A stretch of DNA of 64,000 bases from Desulfobacterales bacterium (GTDB lineage: Bacteria; Desulfobacterota; Desulfobacteria; Desulfobacterales; Desulfosarcinaceae), in assembly GCA_016218685.1 (NCBI GenBank), contig JACRDD010000042.1:33907-97906 (forward strand), read 5' to 3'. Under the pieces are notes generated by a model, which saw nothing but the letters and a program-made list of their open reading frames with translations, was not told the DNA's origin and did not search any database. This document shows positions 7,446-15,967 of this stretch, piece after piece; the first letter of the stretch is position 1; each line of letters starts with the position of its first letter. Both the position numbers and the translations under genes were made by a program.

Positions 7446-8804
7446 CTATTTGGTCTGGGCCAAACGCTTGAGGCGTGAAAGCGTCGGCCAGGAGAAGTCG
7501 TCCCGGCTGCACGGGAAAATGGCGTTGTTGGTGAAGATCGGATCGGCGGCCAGGTCGTAGCGCGAGGCAGCCACGGCGGCCGGCCAGAGGCGCGTGCCGG
7601 GGATGGGGGTGTAGTGGGCCAGGATGGGGGTGATGCCGGCCGCCTGCACCACCCGGATGGAGCGCTCCACGGCTGCGACGGTCTGATCCGGCAGCCCTAC
7701 CAGGAGATAAGCCCCCACCTGGTCGGGGACGAAACCGGCGGCTCTCAGATGGCCCACCGCCTGTCGGAACTCCTCTTCGGTCACCTTGCCATCCAGTTCT
7801 TCGCGCGCCTCGAAGGCCGTGGTCTCCAATCCCAGGCGCAGGGTATGGAAGCCGGCATGAAACATCAGGTCCGCCGTTTCGGCGCTGATCTCCCGGATGT
7901 GCAGAGCATTTGGGGTGTGGAAGTAAAGTCTTCGCTTGCTGCGGACGATGCCTTCGAGCAGCGGCAAGGCATGGCGCCGGGCATCGACCAGCAGGGCGTC
8001 GTCGTAGAAGGCGAAGTCAACCACGCCGTGGCGCTCGTGCCAGAAGAGAATCTCGGCCAGCACCGATTCCGGCGAGCGTCGGCGCCGCACGGGCTCCAGC
8101 AAGCGGGCGGCGCAGTAAGCGCAGTCGAAGGGACACCCCCGGGCCGTAAGCAACGGCACATAGGGCAGACGGCGTTGCAAATCGAAGGCCGGATAGGGTT
8201 GTGCATCCAGCTCGTCGAGATCGGCCAGGGGTGCGCCGGACCAGCCGGTGTGGGTTTTGACCAGGGCCCAAAGGCTTTGGCCCCGGTCGGTGACGACCTG
8301 ATCCGCGCCGCTGTAGGCCCGGGCGTGGTCCGTACATAAGCGGGCATAGATGCCGCCCAGTATCAGGGGTGTCTTGGAAAAGCTCGCCTTCAGCTCCCGG
8401 ATGGTCTCGAAGACGCCCGGATACCAGTAGGTCATCAGCGATGTCACCAGGATCAGATCAGGCGGCGGGTCCAAGGCCGCCAGGTCGGCGCGCAGCCATT
8501 CGGGCCGAATACCGTAACGGCTGTAGGTTCGGGCGATCTTCTCCAGCCCCCTGGGATGGGGGATGGAGCTCTTCAGGTAAGGCCCCCGGCCGTGACGCGC
8601 CGAGGGATCGGTCGGCGCCAGATTGGGATGGAAGCGGTCCAGGCAGTCAATGTAAGTAACGTTGGCCCCCCAGGCGCGCAGCAGTGCCGCCAGGCTCAGC
8701 AGCCCATAGGGTTTGGCCCAGACATCATAAGCCGCAAAATCGTGAATCCAGGGATTGACGAGCAGTATATGCGGAGCGCAGCTGTTGCGGGCTTCAGGAC
8801 TCAT
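7446..8804 (-). CDS. B12-binding-domain-type radical SAM protein
   Basis: A 452-residue protein. Residues about 10-190 resemble a cobalamin-binding-like Rossmann domain (HILLVNPWIHDFAAYDVW, later PLILGGIYARL). The radical SAM core follows with the CxxxCxxC cluster motif in ARGCPFDCAYCAARLLEP near residue 220, and continues to about 420. Enzymes of this class bind a 4Fe-4S cluster and cleave S-adenosylmethionine, often for methylation or ring chemistry. The substrate is unknown. Its ATG overlaps the stop of the AhbB-like gene as ATGA, and it is the last gene of the salvage operon, so it may act with the AhbB-like protein rather than with the nucleoside enzymes. Confidence 0.9.
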   Translation of the reverse strand: MSPEARNSCAPHILLVNPWIHDFAAYDVWAKPYGLLSLAALLRAWGANVTYIDCLDRFHPNLAPTDPSARHGRGPYLKSSIPHPRGLEKIARTYSRYGIRPEWLRADLAALDPPPDLILVTSLMTYWYPGVFETIRELKASFSKTPLILGGIYARLCTDHARAYSGADQVVTDRGQSLWALVKTHTGWSGAPLADLDELDAQPYPAFDLQRRLPYVPLLTARGCPFDCAYCAARLLEPVRRRRSPESVLAEILFWHERHGVVDFAFYDDALLVDARRHALPLLEGIVRSKRRLYFHTPNALHIREISAETADLMFHAGFHTLRLGLETTAFEAREELDGKVTEEEFRQAVGHLRAAGFVPDQVGAYLLVGLPDQTVAAVERSIRVVQAAGITPILAHYTPIPGTRLWPAAVAASRYDLAADPIFTNNAIFPCSRDDFSWPTLSRLKRLAQTK

Positions 8805-9280
8805 TCTTTGAAATATTGCATGGAAGTCTTCTTGAGTTCGCGGCGGCTGAAGAGCAGCTCGTAGTCATGGACTTCGGCCTTCTCCGCCATCTTATCGGCC
8901 GTGGCCCGGCATCCGTCCTCGTCCTTGCCGTGGACCATGGTATAAAGGTTGTAAGGCCATTGGGGCGTCGGATCGCGGCGGTAGCAGTGGGAGACGGCCC
9001 GGAACGAGGCCATTATCTTGCCCACGGCATCGATGCGCGCCTCGTCCACCCGCCAGGCCACCATGGCATTGGAGTGGAAACCCGACTTCTGATGGCGCAA
9101 TGTGGCGCCGAAGCGCCGGATGATGCCCCGTTCCACCAGATCGTTCAGGATAGCCAGCAGCTTTTCTTCGCTTATCTCCAATTGGCTCGCGATGTGTGCA
9201 TAGGGCCGCCCCACCACGGGCATGTCGCCCTGAACGGTGGCGATCACCCGCTTCTCCAATTCCGTAAGTTGCTCTACCAT
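8801..9280 (-). CDS. AhbB-like siroheme decarboxylase / Lrp-AsnC-type protein
   Basis: A 159-residue protein with an N-terminal AsnC-type winged helix (residues about 5-60, ending RGIIRRFGATLRHQ) and a RAM-like alpha/beta domain containing SHCYRRDPTPQWPYNLYTMV. These stretches are typical of the siroheme decarboxylase subunits AhbA and AhbB, which remove two acetate side chains from siroheme on the alternative haem route used by sulfate reducers, or of NirD/L-type proteins. The usual partner subunit is not in this window. It is translationally coupled to a radical SAM gene downstream and lies 28 bases after mtnA. An ordinary Lrp-type regulator is a less likely alternative. Confidence 0.82.
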   Translation of the reverse strand: MVEQLTELEKRVIATVQGDMPVVGRPYAHIASQLEISEEKLLAILNDLVERGIIRRFGATLRHQKSGFHSNAMVAWRVDEARIDAVGKIMASFRAVSHCYRRDPTPQWPYNLYTMVHGKDEDGCRATADKMAEKAEVHDYELLFSRRELKKTSMQYFKE

Positions 9281-9308
9281 GCCCTTGATCCTTTAGCTTT
9301 GACTGCTT

Positions 9309-10400
9309 CTACTTCTTCTCCGGAAACAACCTTAGTATCCCCTCTTCCGATGCCGCGCAAACGCCCCGTTCGGTGATAAAACCGGTCACCAGCCGCGCCG
9401 GGGTCACATCGAAGGCCGGATTGGCTGCCGGGCTTCCGGCCGGCGGCACAAGCACGCGTTCGGTCTGGTTCGGTCCCAGGCCCTGCACGAAGCGCACTTC
9501 GTCGGCCGAGCGCTCCTCGATGGGGATCTCGCGCAGGCCGTCGCGCCGTTCCCAGTCAAAAGTGGAAGAGGGCAAGGCCACATAGAATGGGATGTGATTG
9601 TCCCGGGCCGCCAGGGCCTTGAGATAGGTGCCGATCTTGTTGGCCACATCGCCGGTGCGGGTGGTGCGATCGGTGCCCACGATCACCAGGTCCACCCGGC
9701 CGTGCTGCATGAGGTGGCCGCCGGCATTGTCGGTGACCACCGTGTGGCGGATGCCGGCCTTGCCCAACTCCCAGGCGGTAAGGCGTGCGCCCTGATTGAG
9801 CGGTCGAGTCTCGTCCACCCACACATGCAGGTCGATGCCCTGTTCGTGGGCCACGTAGATCGGCGCGGTGGCCGTGCCCCACTCCACGCAGGCCAGCCAG
9901 CCGGCGTTGCAGTGGGTGAGGATGTTCACCGGTGCGCCGTTTTTGGCCCGGCTGACGGCCGCGATCAGCCGGGCGCCATGCTCGCCGATGCGGCGGCAGC
10001 GCGCCACCTCTTCCGCGTCGATGGTTGCGGCTTCGCGCCAGGCGGCCGCCATGCGTTCCAGAGGCGAAACAGCCGATTGCACTGCCGCCGATACCCGCGC
10101 CACGGCCCAGGCCAGATTCACCGCGGTCGGCCGGGCCGCCGCGATGCGTTGGCAGTATTTCACATAGGTCGCCTCGTTTGCGGCAGTATGCAAGGCGATC
10201 AGCACGCCGTAGGCACCGGTCACGCCGATGAGCGGCGCTCCGCGCACCACCATCTCCACGATGGCCTCGATCACCTGATCCACGGTGGTTAAGTCGAGAA
10301 TTACGAGTTCATGGGGCAGCCGGCGCTGGTCGATGACCTTCACCGTGCGGCCGTCAGCGTCCAGCCAGATGGGCCGCAGTTGTTTACCGTCCACAATCAT
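9309..10400 (-). CDS. mtnA: S-methyl-5-thioribose-1-phosphate isomerase
   Basis: A 363-residue protein matching MtnA (aIF2B-like fold). Visible signatures are RGAPLIGVTGAYG near residue 74, the catalytic cysteine in LTHCNAGWLA near 167, and the catalytic aspartate in VGTDRTTRTGDVANKIGTY near 248. MtnA turns methylthioribose-1-phosphate into methylthioribulose-1-phosphate in methionine or methylthioadenosine salvage. It follows adenine deaminase by 15 bases in an operon with a phosphorylase that could make its substrate. No downstream salvage enzymes (mtnB, mtnD or an aldolase) are in the window. Annotation as a general eIF-2B-like protein is unlikely given these motifs. Confidence 0.95.
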   Translation of the reverse strand: MIVDGKQLRPIWLDADGRTVKVIDQRRLPHELVILDLTTVDQVIEAIVEMVVRGAPLIGVTGAYGVLIALHTAANEATYVKYCQRIAAARPTAVNLAWAVARVSAAVQSAVSPLERMAAAWREAATIDAEEVARCRRIGEHGARLIAAVSRAKNGAPVNILTHCNAGWLACVEWGTATAPIYVAHEQGIDLHVWVDETRPLNQGARLTAWELGKAGIRHTVVTDNAGGHLMQHGRVDLVIVGTDRTTRTGDVANKIGTYLKALAARDNHIPFYVALPSSTFDWERRDGLREIPIEERSADEVRFVQGLGPNQTERVLVPPAGSPAANPAFDVTPARLVTGFITERGVCAASEEGILRLFPEKK

Positions 10401-10415
10401 TATGGGAACCTTTCG

Positions 10416-12143
10416 CTATTGCTCATCCAAAAACAACGGCACGATGTTGAAGGCCGCCACATCGACCAGGCCCATGTCCGTAATCTTCAGGGCCGGAATC
10501 ACGGGCAGGGCCATGAAGCTCAGGGTCATGAAAGGGTCGGGCAGCATCGACCCCATATGCCGGGCCGCGGCCAGCAGTCCGTCCAGTCCGGCGCACACCG
10601 TGGCCATGGGCTGGTCGGACATCAGTCCGGCGATGGGCAGCGCCAGTTGCGCCGTCACCTGCCCCGCTTCCACGGCCACCAAACCGCCGACCATGGCCAC
10701 CAGGGCGGCCACGGCGGCATGCATGTCGCCATCGGTGGCGCCCACCACCACGATGTTATGCGAATCGTGGGCCACGGTAGCGGCCAGGGCGCCGCGGGTC
10801 AACCCAAAACCGCGGATGAAACCGATGCCGGTGCGGCCACTGCCCTGGTGGCGCTCGACCACCGCGATCTTGAGCAGATCCCGCTTCGGGTCGGCCACGG
10901 CCAGGCCATCGATAATACGGGCATCCGCCACGGTGCCGCGGGTGACAATCTGCTGGGGAACCGTTTCGATCACCCGCACCCGGCGGCCCCGGGCCGCAAT
11001 CTTAAAATCGATGCGCTCCAGGGGCACTTTCATCGCCCCTGGCGCGGCCGGCGGCTGAGCGGCTTTGCCGTTGTCCACCAAGCGGCCTGCTTCGGCCACC
11101 AGGCGTCCGTTGCTGTAGACCTGGCGCACCACCGGGTCGTTGAGATCGTCCAACACCACCAGGTCGGCCCGGCGGCCGGGGGCCACCGCGCCGACCTCGT
11201 CGAGGCGGAAGTATTCGGCCGGATTCAAGGTGGCCATCTGGATGGCCACGATGGGGTCCACCCCGCCGCGTACGGCCCGGCGCACCATCTGGCCGATATG
11301 GCCTTCGGCCAGCAGATCGTGGGCGTGGCGGTCGTCGCTGCACCACAGCATGCGCCGGGCGGTGCGGGAAGTGATCAGAGGGAGCAGATCATCCAGATTT
11401 TTGGCGCCGGTGCCTTCGCGCACCATGATGTGCATGCCGGCGGCCAGTTTTTCTTCGGCTTCCCGGACCGAGGTGCACTCGTGGTCGCTGGCGATGCCCG
11501 CCCCAAGGTAAGCGTGGAGCGCCCGGCCGCCCAGGCCCGGCGCATGGCCGTCCACGGGTTTGCCTGCGGCCTGCATGGCCGCGATCTTGGCCAGGACCTC
11601 GCCATCGGCATGGATCACCCCCGGAAAGTTCATCATCTCGGCCAGCCCCACGATGCGCGGGTGAGCGAGGTAGGGACGCAGGATCGCCTCGGTCAGGCGC
11701 GCGCCGGCGCTCTCCATGTGGGTGGCCGGCACACACGATGGCAGGGTGAAGTAAAAGCGGACGGGCAGCCCTTCGCTGGCGGCCAGCATATAATCGATGC
11801 CCGCCGTGCCCAGCACGTTGGCGATCTCATGGGGATCGGCCACCACCGCGGTGGTACCGCGGGGCAGGACGGCCCGGGCGAATTCGGCCGGACCCACCAG
11901 GGCGCTTTCGATGTGCACGTGGGCGTCGATGAAGCCCGGGGCCACATAGCGCCCTTGCAGGTCCACCGTCTGCAGGGCATCATAGGGCCCGAAGCCCACG
12001 ATGAAACCATCGCTGATGGCGATATCGGTTTCGATCACGGCTCCCAGGAACACATTTACCAGCCGGGCGTTGTGCAGCAGCAGATCCACCGGACGGTCGC
12101 CCCGGGCAGCTTCGATCAACCGGGCGGTTGGTTTTGGTTTCAT
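10416..12143 (-). CDS. ade: Adenine deaminase
   Basis: A 575-residue amidohydrolase of the Ade type, which turns adenine into hypoxanthine and ammonia. Metal-binding motifs are VAPGFIDAHVHIESALVGP near residue 60-80 and later LWCSDDRHAHDLLAEGHI. The C-terminal part (ITRGTVADARIIDGLAVADP to the end) is the extra adenine-deaminase domain with DSHNIVVVGATDGDM. The ATG at 12143 overlaps the stop of the upstream amidohydrolase gene as ATGA, which decides the start; the open frame continues upstream but only as a shadow of that gene. With the phosphorylase and MtnA it forms a purine and methylthioadenosine salvage set. Confidence 0.95.
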   Translation of the reverse strand: MKPKPTARLIEAARGDRPVDLLLHNARLVNVFLGAVIETDIAISDGFIVGFGPYDALQTVDLQGRYVAPGFIDAHVHIESALVGPAEFARAVLPRGTTAVVADPHEIANVLGTAGIDYMLAASEGLPVRFYFTLPSCVPATHMESAGARLTEAILRPYLAHPRIVGLAEMMNFPGVIHADGEVLAKIAAMQAAGKPVDGHAPGLGGRALHAYLGAGIASDHECTSVREAEEKLAAGMHIMVREGTGAKNLDDLLPLITSRTARRMLWCSDDRHAHDLLAEGHIGQMVRRAVRGGVDPIVAIQMATLNPAEYFRLDEVGAVAPGRRADLVVLDDLNDPVVRQVYSNGRLVAEAGRLVDNGKAAQPPAAPGAMKVPLERIDFKIAARGRRVRVIETVPQQIVTRGTVADARIIDGLAVADPKRDLLKIAVVERHQGSGRTGIGFIRGFGLTRGALAATVAHDSHNIVVVGATDGDMHAAVAALVAMVGGLVAVEAGQVTAQLALPIAGLMSDQPMATVCAGLDGLLAAARHMGSMLPDPFMTLSFMALPVIPALKITDMGLVDVAAFNIVPLFLDEQ

Positions 12144-13444
12144 CTTTCTACTCTCCATCCATTCACTTCCCGCATGACCGCTGGCACATCCAGGGTCAGA
12201 AGCGATCTGTCGCGCACCACCCAACGGCCGTCGATCATCACAAGGCGCACATCGTTGGGCCGGGCCACGTAAACCAGGTGAGAGGCCGGATGGTAAAGTG
12301 GCGTCCAATGCGGCTGATGGGTATCGATGACGATCAGATCGGCGCGTTTGCCCTGTTCCAGAGAGCCGATCAGAGGTCCCAGCCCCACGGCTCGAGCCCC
12401 CTCGCGGGTGGCCATGCGCACCACCTGTTCCGCCTTGATCGCCGTGGGGTCCAGGCGCTGGACCTTGTGCAGCTTGGCGGCCATGTCCATCTCGCCCCAC
12501 AGGTCCAGGTCGTTGTTGCTGGCACAGCCATCCGTGCCCAGCCCGACAGGGATGCCGGCCGCCAGGAAATCGGGCAGCGGCGCTACCCCCGAAGCCAGTT
12601 TCATGTTGCTCTGCGGGCAGTGGGCGATGCAGGCCCCGCTGCGGGCGATGCGCTCGATATCCGTTGCATCCGTCCACACGGCATGCACCAACAGGGTGTT
12701 GGCATCCAGCAGGCCCAGTCGGTCCAGATAGACTATAGGGCTGCAACCGTGGGTCTGCTCCATCTGCTCGCGCTCCGCGCGGGTCTCGGCCACATGGATC
12801 TGGAAGAGCACCCCCAATTCAATGGCCGCCTGCTTGGCGGCGGTCAGGGTCGCGGCCGAGCAGGTGTAAGGCGAATGGCAGAAGATAGACGGAGATACCA
12901 AGGGCGAACGACCCTGCCACTTTTCCACGAAGGCTTTGGCGACGGCCACGTTTTGGGTTGGATCGGGCACCCCCGGCGCCGGGAAGTCGATCACGCCCTG
13001 CCCCAACACGCTGCGCAGGCCGGCCTGGACCACGGTCTCGGCGAAATGTGCGCTCAGGAAGTAGCCATCGCAACAGGTCGTGATGCCGCCCAGCAGCATC
13101 TCGGCACAGGCCAGACGAGCGCCTAACGCTACCGAAGCGGGGTTAATATACCGAGCCTCGGCCGGAAAGATATGGTCGTGGAGCCAGGTCATCAGCGGCA
13201 GATCGTCGGCCAGGCCCCGGAAGAGCGCCATGGGCAGATGGGTATGGGCGTTGACCAGGCCCGGCATGAGGATGTCGCCGCGGGCATCGATCATCTCCCG
13301 GGCCGGCGGCAGCGGCTGATCGATGGGCGGCGTTGCCACGCTCTCGATGATGCCCTTGCGGATGCCGATCGCAGCGTTATGCAGGATGGTGAAGGCTTCG
13401 TCCACGGTCACCACCGTGGCGTTATGGATCAAGGTGTCGAACAT
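12140..13444 (-). CDS. mtaD: Methylthioadenosine/S-adenosylhomocysteine deaminase-type amidohydrolase (copy 2)
   Basis: A 434-residue amidohydrolase of the MtaD/TrzN-like group. Metal ligands sit in PGLVNAHTHLPMALFRGLAD (residues about 60-80), then HVAETRAE, LLVHAVW and GLGTDGCASNNDLDLWGEMD. MtaD deaminates 5'-methylthioadenosine and S-adenosylhomocysteine to their inosine forms. It sits between a close paralogue (17 bases upstream) and adenine deaminase (ATGA overlap). The two copies share the metal-ligand motifs and the run PVGLGTDGCASNN-like core but differ in the substrate-pocket stretches. Exact substrate is uncertain. Confidence 0.88.
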   Translation of the reverse strand: MFDTLIHNATVVTVDEAFTILHNAAIGIRKGIIESVATPPIDQPLPPAREMIDARGDILMPGLVNAHTHLPMALFRGLADDLPLMTWLHDHIFPAEARYINPASVALGARLACAEMLLGGITTCCDGYFLSAHFAETVVQAGLRSVLGQGVIDFPAPGVPDPTQNVAVAKAFVEKWQGRSPLVSPSIFCHSPYTCSAATLTAAKQAAIELGVLFQIHVAETRAEREQMEQTHGCSPIVYLDRLGLLDANTLLVHAVWTDATDIERIARSGACIAHCPQSNMKLASGVAPLPDFLAAGIPVGLGTDGCASNNDLDLWGEMDMAAKLHKVQRLDPTAIKAEQVVRMATREGARAVGLGPLIGSLEQGKRADLIVIDTHQPHWTPLYHPASHLVYVARPNDVRLVMIDGRWVVRDRSLLTLDVPAVMREVNGWRVER

Positions 13445-13461
13445 ACTATCGATCGCCTGAA

Positions 13462-14793
13462 TTACTTCGAAGGCCGGATCAGCGCCGCCGCCTGGCGGGC
13501 ATCGGCCAGCACTTGCGCTTCGTCCAGAGTCAGCAGTCGCCGATTTTCCATCACCACCTGGCCGTCGATCACCGAATGCAATACATCACTGCCCCGGGCC
13601 GCATAGACCAGATGGGAGACCGGATCGTACATGGGGGTCAGATGGGGCTGGTTGGTATCCACCACAATGAGGTCGGCGCGTTTGCCGGCTTCGAGGCTGC
13701 CGATCTCGCGCTCCAGGCCCAGCACCCGGGCCGCTTCGCGGGTGGTCATGGCCAGCACCGTGGCGGCATCCATCACCGTGGGGTCGAGGCGCTGCACCTT
13801 GTGCAGCTTGGCGGCCGTATCCATCTCGCCGAAAAGATCCAGGTTGTTGTTGCTGGCGCAGCCGTCGGTGCCCAGGCCCACACACACCCCGGCGGCCAGC
13901 AGGTCGGGCACCGGCGCCACCCCCGAGGCCAGCTTCATGTTGCTCTCGGGGTTATGGGAGACTTTGACGCCGTTTTGGGCCAGCAGGGCGATATCTTCTT
14001 CGCTGAGCACCACCGCATGGCAGGCCACCAAGCGCGGCGACAGCACGCCCAATTGGGCCAGATGGCCGGTGGGCGTGCGCTTGTACTTTTCTTGAATCTG
14101 GGCCACCTCGACCCGGGTCTCCGAAAGGTGGATCACCAGCAGGGCATCGTGATCTTCGGCCAGACGCGCCGCCCGGGTGAGCAGCTCCGGTGCGCACAGG
14201 TAGGGCGAGTGCGGTTCGATGGCGATGCGGATCAGCGGGTCGTGCTTCCAGCGCGCCAGCAACTCCTGGGCGTATTCGAAGCCCTTATCGATGGGGCCGT
14301 AGTTGGGCGACGGAAAATCGAAGAAGACCTCCCCCACCACAGCGCGCAGGCCGCACTGCCGGGCCGCCTCGGCCACGGCCGCTTCGAACAGGTACATGTC
14401 GCAAAAGCAGGTGGTGCCCGAGCGGATCAGCTCGGCGCAAGCCAGGCGCGTGCCCACCCGCACCAAATCCGGCGTCAGCTTTGCTTCGGCCGGAAAGATG
14501 TGGTCGTTGAGCCAGGTCATCAGAGGCAAATCGTCGGCCAGCCCTCGAAAAAGGGCCATGGCCGCATGGGTGTGGGTATTGATCAGACCGGGCATGATCA
14601 ACCCGCCCCGGGCGTCGAGGGTACGCGCGCATTGCCATTGAGCGAAATCGGTGCCTCGTCCGACCGCGATGATCGCTTGTCCGGCCACGGCCACGGCACC
14701 GTCCGGAATGACGGTGCGCTGGTCATCCATGGTCAACACCTTACCGTTGTGGACTATCAAATCGATCGGTTTTTCTATGCCGTTAATTTTCAT
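13462..14793 (-). CDS. Methylthioadenosine/S-adenosylhomocysteine deaminase-type amidohydrolase (copy 1)
   Basis: A 443-residue paralogue of the next gene, with MPGLINTHTHAAMALFRGLA, LSETRVE, ACHAVVLSEEDI and GLGTDGCASNNNLDLFGEMD as metal and pocket motifs. I chose the ATG at 14793 because it begins the normal N-terminus (MKINGIEKPIDLIVHNGKVL) and overlaps the phosphorylase stop by 11 bases; a longer frame only shadows that gene. It could deaminate methylthioadenosine or S-adenosylhomocysteine. Since futalosine-pathway organisms use a related enzyme for aminodeoxyfutalosine, one of the two copies may have that role; this is inference. Confidence 0.86.
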   Translation of the reverse strand: MKINGIEKPIDLIVHNGKVLTMDDQRTVIPDGAVAVAGQAIIAVGRGTDFAQWQCARTLDARGGLIMPGLINTHTHAAMALFRGLADDLPLMTWLNDHIFPAEAKLTPDLVRVGTRLACAELIRSGTTCFCDMYLFEAAVAEAARQCGLRAVVGEVFFDFPSPNYGPIDKGFEYAQELLARWKHDPLIRIAIEPHSPYLCAPELLTRAARLAEDHDALLVIHLSETRVEVAQIQEKYKRTPTGHLAQLGVLSPRLVACHAVVLSEEDIALLAQNGVKVSHNPESNMKLASGVAPVPDLLAAGVCVGLGTDGCASNNNLDLFGEMDTAAKLHKVQRLDPTVMDAATVLAMTTREAARVLGLEREIGSLEAGKRADLIVVDTNQPHLTPMYDPVSHLVYAARGSDVLHSVIDGQVVMENRRLLTLDEAQVLADARQAAALIRPSK

Positions 14794-15628
14794 CGAGCCG
14801 CTCCAAAACCCCGCCAATGATCGCCGCCAGACGCGGAGCCGCGGATTGGGCCACGGCAATGATGGCCTCCACGTCGGCCGGCTGGGCGACATCGGGCATG
14901 CACTTGTTGGTGATGGTGGCAAAGGCCAGCACGCGCATGCCGCCATGCACAGCGGCAATCGTTTCCATCACCGTGGAGAAGCCTACCGCGTCGGCGCCGA
15001 TGGTGCGCAGGAAGCGCATCTCGGCCGGAGTTTCCAGGCTGGGCCCCTTGAGACCGGCATACACGCCCGTCGGCAGTTCGATTCCCAGGGCGCGGGCTTC
15101 GTTAAACGCCTTTTCCCTGAGCGCAGGGGTGTAAGCCGCAGTCATGTCCGGAAACCTCGGTCCCCAGCGCTCCTCGTTAGGACCGCTGAGGGGGTTGGCG
15201 CCGGTCAGATTGATGTGGTCGGCCACCAGCATGATATCGCCACAGTTAAAGGCGGGGTTGAGACCGCCTGAGGCATTGGTGAGCACCAGGGTTTTGACTC
15301 CAAGCGCCTGCAGCACGCGGATGGGAAAGGTGACTGCCTGGGGTGAATAACCTTCATAAAGGTGCAGGCGACCTTGCATGAGCACCACAGGCCGTCCGGC
15401 CCAGCGGCCGAAAAGCCAGCGGCCGGCATGGGACTGGACAGTTGAAATCGGAAAATCAGGGATGTCGCCATAGTCCACCGCGGTCTCGATTTCCAGGGCT
15501 TCGGCCATGTCGCCCAAACCGGTGCCGGCCATAATGGCCACCCTGGGTAGCTGGGCGCTGCGATCTCGTAAAAAACCGGCCGCAGCGGCAGCCGCGGACG
15601 GGCTGTACAAGGAAACAGTTTCTGCCAT
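14783..15628 (-). CDS. Purine (or methylthioinosine) nucleoside phosphorylase, trimeric type
   Basis: A 281-residue phosphorylase of the trimeric PNP/MTAP family. Phosphate-binding and core motifs are MAGTGLGDMAEAL near 33-45, QGRLHLYEGY near 85, LTNASGGLNP near 115 and SLETPAEMRFLRTIGADAVG near 200. In the base-binding loop it has FATITNK with asparagine, as in enzymes that prefer 6-oxopurines (inosine, guanosine), where methylthioadenosine phosphorylases usually have aspartate. So it likely splits inosine-type nucleosides, including methylthioinosine made by the deaminases encoded downstream. It is the first gene of the seven-gene operon, with a GGAGAG ribosome-binding site and a promoter 50 bases upstream. 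Confidence 0.92.
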   Translation of the reverse strand: MAETVSLYSPSAAAAAAGFLRDRSAQLPRVAIMAGTGLGDMAEALEIETAVDYGDIPDFPISTVQSHAGRWLFGRWAGRPVVLMQGRLHLYEGYSPQAVTFPIRVLQALGVKTLVLTNASGGLNPAFNCGDIMLVADHINLTGANPLSGPNEERWGPRFPDMTAAYTPALREKAFNEARALGIELPTGVYAGLKGPSLETPAEMRFLRTIGADAVGFSTVMETIAAVHGGMRVLAFATITNKCMPDVAQPADVEAIIAVAQSAAPRLAAIIGGVLERLDEN

Positions 15629-15677
15629 TGGTTTTTCTCTCCACGCGGTGGTACTTAATATTATGCGAATCTAAGGG

Positions 15678-15706
15678 CTTATAGTCTACAGGCGGAACAG
15701 CGTCAA
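15678..15706 (-). promoter_or_regulatory. Promoter of the nucleoside-salvage operon
   Basis: Read leftward, TTGACG (15701-15706) and TATAAG (15678-15683) are spaced by 17 bases. Transcription would begin about 40 bases before the phosphorylase ATG. This is the only clear promoter between the phosphorylase and the rightward DRTGG gene. The remaining 250 bases of the gap (15707-15952) show no gene; a purine or SAM riboswitch was looked for by eye and not recognised. Confidence 0.6.
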
Positions 15707-15952
15707 GCCGCACGGCGGGCTGTTCGCCGGCCTCTCCCGATGGTCTTTTATCAAGGCGAACTGATTGACTTTACCCAGGGTTTATGCGATGGTCGCGCCT
15801 TGATTTTTGACTATTAGACCATATCCAGCACAGATCTCCGGATGAATATTCCGGAGGGAATATGAATAGGCAATTTCGATTGCACTGGTTATCCCGGCGG
15901 GGCGATCCATTGTCCGCCGATTTCGTGAAGTCATCGACCTATTGAGGATTAA

Positions 15953-15967
15953 ATGCGTCAAACATGA
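15953..15967 (+). other. Possible four-codon leader cistron coupled to the DRTGG gene
   Basis: A GAGG ribosome-binding site (15944-15947) is well placed for an ATG at 15953 that encodes only MRQT before TGA at 15965-15967. That stop overlaps the ATG (15964) of the DRTGG gene as ATGA, and the DRTGG ATG has no ribosome-binding site of its own at normal spacing. Translation of the DRTGG protein may therefore depend on termination-reinitiation from this tiny frame. Confidence 0.35.

Noticed and set aside
10311..12272. 653-residue rightward open frame opposite adenine deaminase
   Set aside because: Histidine- and glycine-rich shadow translation; the leftward strand encodes intact Ade.
14783..15628. 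Calling the phosphorylase MTAP (methylthioadenosine phosphorylase)
   Set aside because: The base-binding loop reads ITNK with asparagine as in 6-oxopurine phosphorylases, not the aspartate usual for MTAP.
15629..15952. Purine or SAM riboswitch in the salvage-operon leader
   Set aside because: The predicted leader is only about 40 bases, too short for those riboswitches, and no conserved core was recognised.
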